Assembly: GCA_018971945.1 (NCBI GenBank) | Contig: JAGWZH010000009.1 | Location: 1 to 53,690, forward strand | Length of the DNA stretch: 53,690 nt | Reading direction: 5' to 3' | Source of the DNA: Alphaproteobacteria bacterium | GTDB taxonomy: Bacteria > Pseudomonadota > Alphaproteobacteria > Caulobacterales > Aquidulcibacteraceae | In this document: positions 52,121 to 53,690 of the stretch, in pieces | Layout of the letters: every line of letters starts with the position of its first letter | Numbering within the stretch: position 1 is the first letter of the stretch | Translations under genes and position numbers: made by a program | Notes under the pieces: generated by a model | The model's input: only the letters and a program-made list of their open reading frames with translations | The model's database searches: none | Told to the model about the DNA's origin: nothing

Positions 52121-52540
52121 TCAAGGCGCGATGGCGACGCTTATAGACCGTCCTGCTGCAGCGAGCTTGGTGTCGAACGTGGCGAGCATGACGTTGAGGC
52201 GCTGCGCCATCGCAAGGTGAAGGGCGTCGGGCGCTCGCAGGTTCACCAGGAACGCCCCCACGAGCTTCGCGGCGGCCTCAAGATCGCTTGATTCCAAGCC
52301 TACCGGGACCGCGAAATCCTTTCGCCACTGGTCAAGGTTGTCGCGAGCGGTTTCGGCTTCGCGAAGCGTGATGGCGCCTGATCGCGCCTTCTGCGCAAAT
52401 GCGGAGATGGTTTCCAACGCCGCCCAATCGCTCACGAGCAATGTTTGCCCGGCCTGCGCAACGAACGCCAAGGCTCTTGGGGTCAGCGTGTCGCGCGCGA
52501 ACAACGGCACAAGGACGCTTGCATCCAACAGGACCGTCAA
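52121..52540 (-). CDS. PIN-domain toxin (VapC type)
   Basis: A 139-aa PIN-domain RNase. The first acidic residue is in LLDASVLVPLF, a second in SDWAALETIS, the third in RAPDALHLAMA and the fourth in ATFDTKLA, the expected order. It starts with TTG overlapping the antitoxin stop (TTGA), so translation is coupled. It should cleave tRNA or other RNA when free of its antitoxin. Confidence 0.88.
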   Translation of the reverse strand: MTVLLDASVLVPLFARDTLTPRALAFVAQAGQTLLVSDWAALETISAFAQKARSGAITLREAETARDNLDQWRKDFAVPVGLESSDLEAAAKLVGAFLVNLRAPDALHLAMAQRLNVMLATFDTKLAAAGRSISVAIAP

Positions 52541-52797
52541 AACCGGGCCGCCTCTTCATCACGCATCCGCGAAAGCAGGGCGCCGGCGTCCTCGTTGGGG
52601 TCTGCATGCCCAACAAGGCGCTGTTCGAGCCAGGCGATGTCGATCGGTCTTGGGCTTCTGGCCGCCGCGTCGTTGGCCGGTTTGATCTCCGCCACGGCGG
52701 CGCCGCCCTCCGTGAGGACGACGCCTTCGCCGCGACGCACGCGATCGATGAGTTCGGGGAGCTTGGCCTGGGCTTCGGCAAGAGAATAGCGGGTCAT
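52537..52797 (-). CDS. Phd/YefM-family antitoxin
   Basis: An 86-aa antitoxin: YSLAEAQAKLPELIDRVRRGEGVVLTEGG is the Phd/YefM DNA-binding fold, and the DEEAARF end should bind the PIN toxin. The pairing of Phd-type antitoxin with a PIN toxin is a known variant of VapBC. It opens the operon; GTTT-GCGGT-AAAC just upstream (52802-52815) may be its operator. Confidence 0.88.
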   Translation of the reverse strand: MTRYSLAEAQAKLPELIDRVRRGEGVVLTEGGAAVAEIKPANDAAARSPRPIDIAWLEQRLVGHADPNEDAGALLSRMRDEEAARF

Positions 52798-53121
52798 ACG
52801 ACAAGTTTACCGCAAACGTCTCTTGGCGGCCAGCACAACGCGAACCTATGCGGCAGCCAGATCCACGCGGACGGCGGCTGGGCTGGCGGACATGCCGCCC
52901 TGCTTGCGGCAGTCAAGGGCAAGCAAGCCGCGCTTCGCGCGGCCCTTGACCGCCGCTGCGCGGGGCGACGGCCCTGAAAGTGGCGGGACAAAGGGTTCGT
53001 CCCGATTTCGCCCACGCCTCCGGCCGGGCGAACAAAGGGTAAGGCTGAAACGGCGCATAATGGCATTGGATCAGCCAGAGCTGTGTTCTTGGCCAGAGCA
53101 CAACGCCACCTCTTGGTCGCC
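52798..53121. other. Region between the toxin module and the integrase
   Basis: The antitoxin promoter should lie in the first 50 bp. A plus-strand stretch at about 52855-52975 reads HADGGWAGGHAALLAAVKGKQAALRAAL, which has no start and no family I know. GC-rich repeats such as GCGCGGCCCTTGACCGCCGCTGCGC are present. No gene is called. Confidence 0.35.
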
Positions 53122-53690
53122 TTAATCTTCTCTGGTGTTCAGAATTTCCCGGGCAACCAGTTCGGCGACTCTCTGGAGCGGGTCGTCCGCCACATGTGCG
53201 TAGCGTTGTGTAGTCGCCGCGTTGCGGTGGCCCAACATCTTTCCGGTCAAATAGAGCGATGTGCCCTGACTGACCGCCACGCTCGCGACATTGTGGCGAA
53301 GGTCGTGCAGCCGGACATCGTCCAACCCCGCGCGGGCGCGAACACGGGTCCAAGCCCGAGGCAGGCCGATCATGTGGCCGGAGGCGCTTTGCGCCGGGAA
53401 CACAAAATCCTTGGAGCGAGGCTGGCGCTGCAAAATCTCAATCGCGGCCTCAGCAAGCCTTATCGGTTCCCGCGCCCCTGTTTTCGATCGTGTCTCGGGC
53501 AGTTTGATCCATTGCCGCTCCAGATCAATTTCTGACCAGCGCAGACCAAGGATCTCGGACTTCCGGGCTCCGGTCAGCGGCGCGCGCATGGCGCGGTCGA
53601 GATTGTTTTCCAGGATCGAGCGGATCGAGCCGTAGCTGCAGGCGCCATGATCCAGCCCGCGCGCGCACGCCGCTTCGAGACGATCGCCGC
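53122..53690 (-). CDS. Chimeric frame: IstA-like tail joined to a tyrosine integrase C-terminal half (partial)
   Basis: The minus-strand frame is open to the window edge. Its first 33 codons read RLEAACARGLDHGACSY and RSILENNLDRA, which match the C-terminus of IS21 IstA transposases. From about 53590 on it is a tyrosine recombinase: LTGARKSEILGLRWSEID (first Arg), RLHDLRHNVASVAV (His-x-x-Arg), LGHRNAATTQRYAHV (His and catalytic Tyr). The integrase N-terminal SAM-like and core-binding part is missing. An ATG at 53589 could express the catalytic half alone. It probably cannot recombine DNA specifically. Confidence 0.75.
   Translation of the reverse strand, partial: GDRLEAACARGLDHGACSYGSIRSILENNLDRAMRAPLTGARKSEILGLRWSEIDLERQWIKLPETRSKTGAREPIRLAEAAIEILQRQPRSKDFVFPAQSASGHMIGLPRAWTRVRARAGLDDVRLHDLRHNVASVAVSQGTSLYLTGKMLGHRNAATTQRYAHVADDPLQRVAELVAREILNTRED

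Noticed and set aside
1-53690. CRISPR array
   Set aside because: No regularly spaced direct repeats of 25-40 bp are visible anywhere, and no cas gene is present. The only sizeable repeat is the IS copy pair.

Overview
The window reads as the chromosome of a high-GC alphaproteobacterium. The gene families (a proteasome-like Anbu operon, TonB and outer-membrane proteins, many alphaproteobacterial-type lipoproteins, a class I aldolase next to thiE) suggest a Caulobacterales or Hyphomonadaceae-like heterotroph. That placement is inference from gene content; there is no rRNA or other strong phylogenetic marker here.

Positions 1-31,000 are mostly intact core-like DNA. In order: tRNA-Ser(GGA); msrA; a minus-strand group with an acyl-CoA synthetase, a lipoprotein and two unknown membrane proteins; thiE; a class I fructose-bisphosphate aldolase; a copper-delivery pair (PCuAC and SCO) followed by a TonB-dependent receptor; and the four-gene Anbu set (ATP-grasp, alpha-E, transglutaminase, Anbu peptidase) with a penicillin-acylase-type Ntn hydrolase 10 nt behind it. 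At 17.1-26.5 kb lies a divergent sulfatase locus. One arm is DUF1330, TetR and a lipoprotein FGE homologue. The other arm is a two-domain DsbA/HCCA-isomerase-like protein, a membrane-anchored sulfatase, an MBL hydrolase, a Tat-exported sulfatase and a second FGE without a signal peptide. A 7-bp-arm perfect palindrome sits between the arms. Next come a DUF4242-adenylate cyclase fusion, an outer-membrane protein, and a divergent pair of a CapW/BrxR-like WYL regulator and an ARPP-1 (DUF6569-type) protein.

Positions 31,000-35,100 are eroded: a small unknown gene, gene remnants (including a DUF4143 ATPase with several lesions), and two tandem look-alike micropeptide genes with their own terminator. 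After this come a GT87-like membrane protein, a YhaN/YhaO (SbcCD-like) pair, an IS110 relic, and a glycan locus at 41.7-48.2 kb. That locus holds PhyH dioxygenase, TIM-barrel isomerase, GH92 alpha-mannosidase and a GH13 lipoprotein, with a divergent AraC regulator.

From about 48.2 kb to the right edge the DNA is mobile-element territory. It contains an IS1380-type transposase tail, a complete IS3-family element and a truncated older copy of it, a resolvase cut off by the complete copy, ParDE and PIN/Phd toxin-antitoxin modules, an excisionase-like HTH protein, and a reading frame at the edge that joins an IS21 IstA-like tail to the C-terminal half of a tyrosine integrase.

Most promising as undescribed biology: the sulfatase locus, whose two maturation enzymes appear to sit on opposite sides of the membrane; the WYL/ARPP-1 divergent pair; the DUF4242-cyclase fusion; and the twin micropeptides. 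All functional names come from reading motifs by eye; no database search was run.
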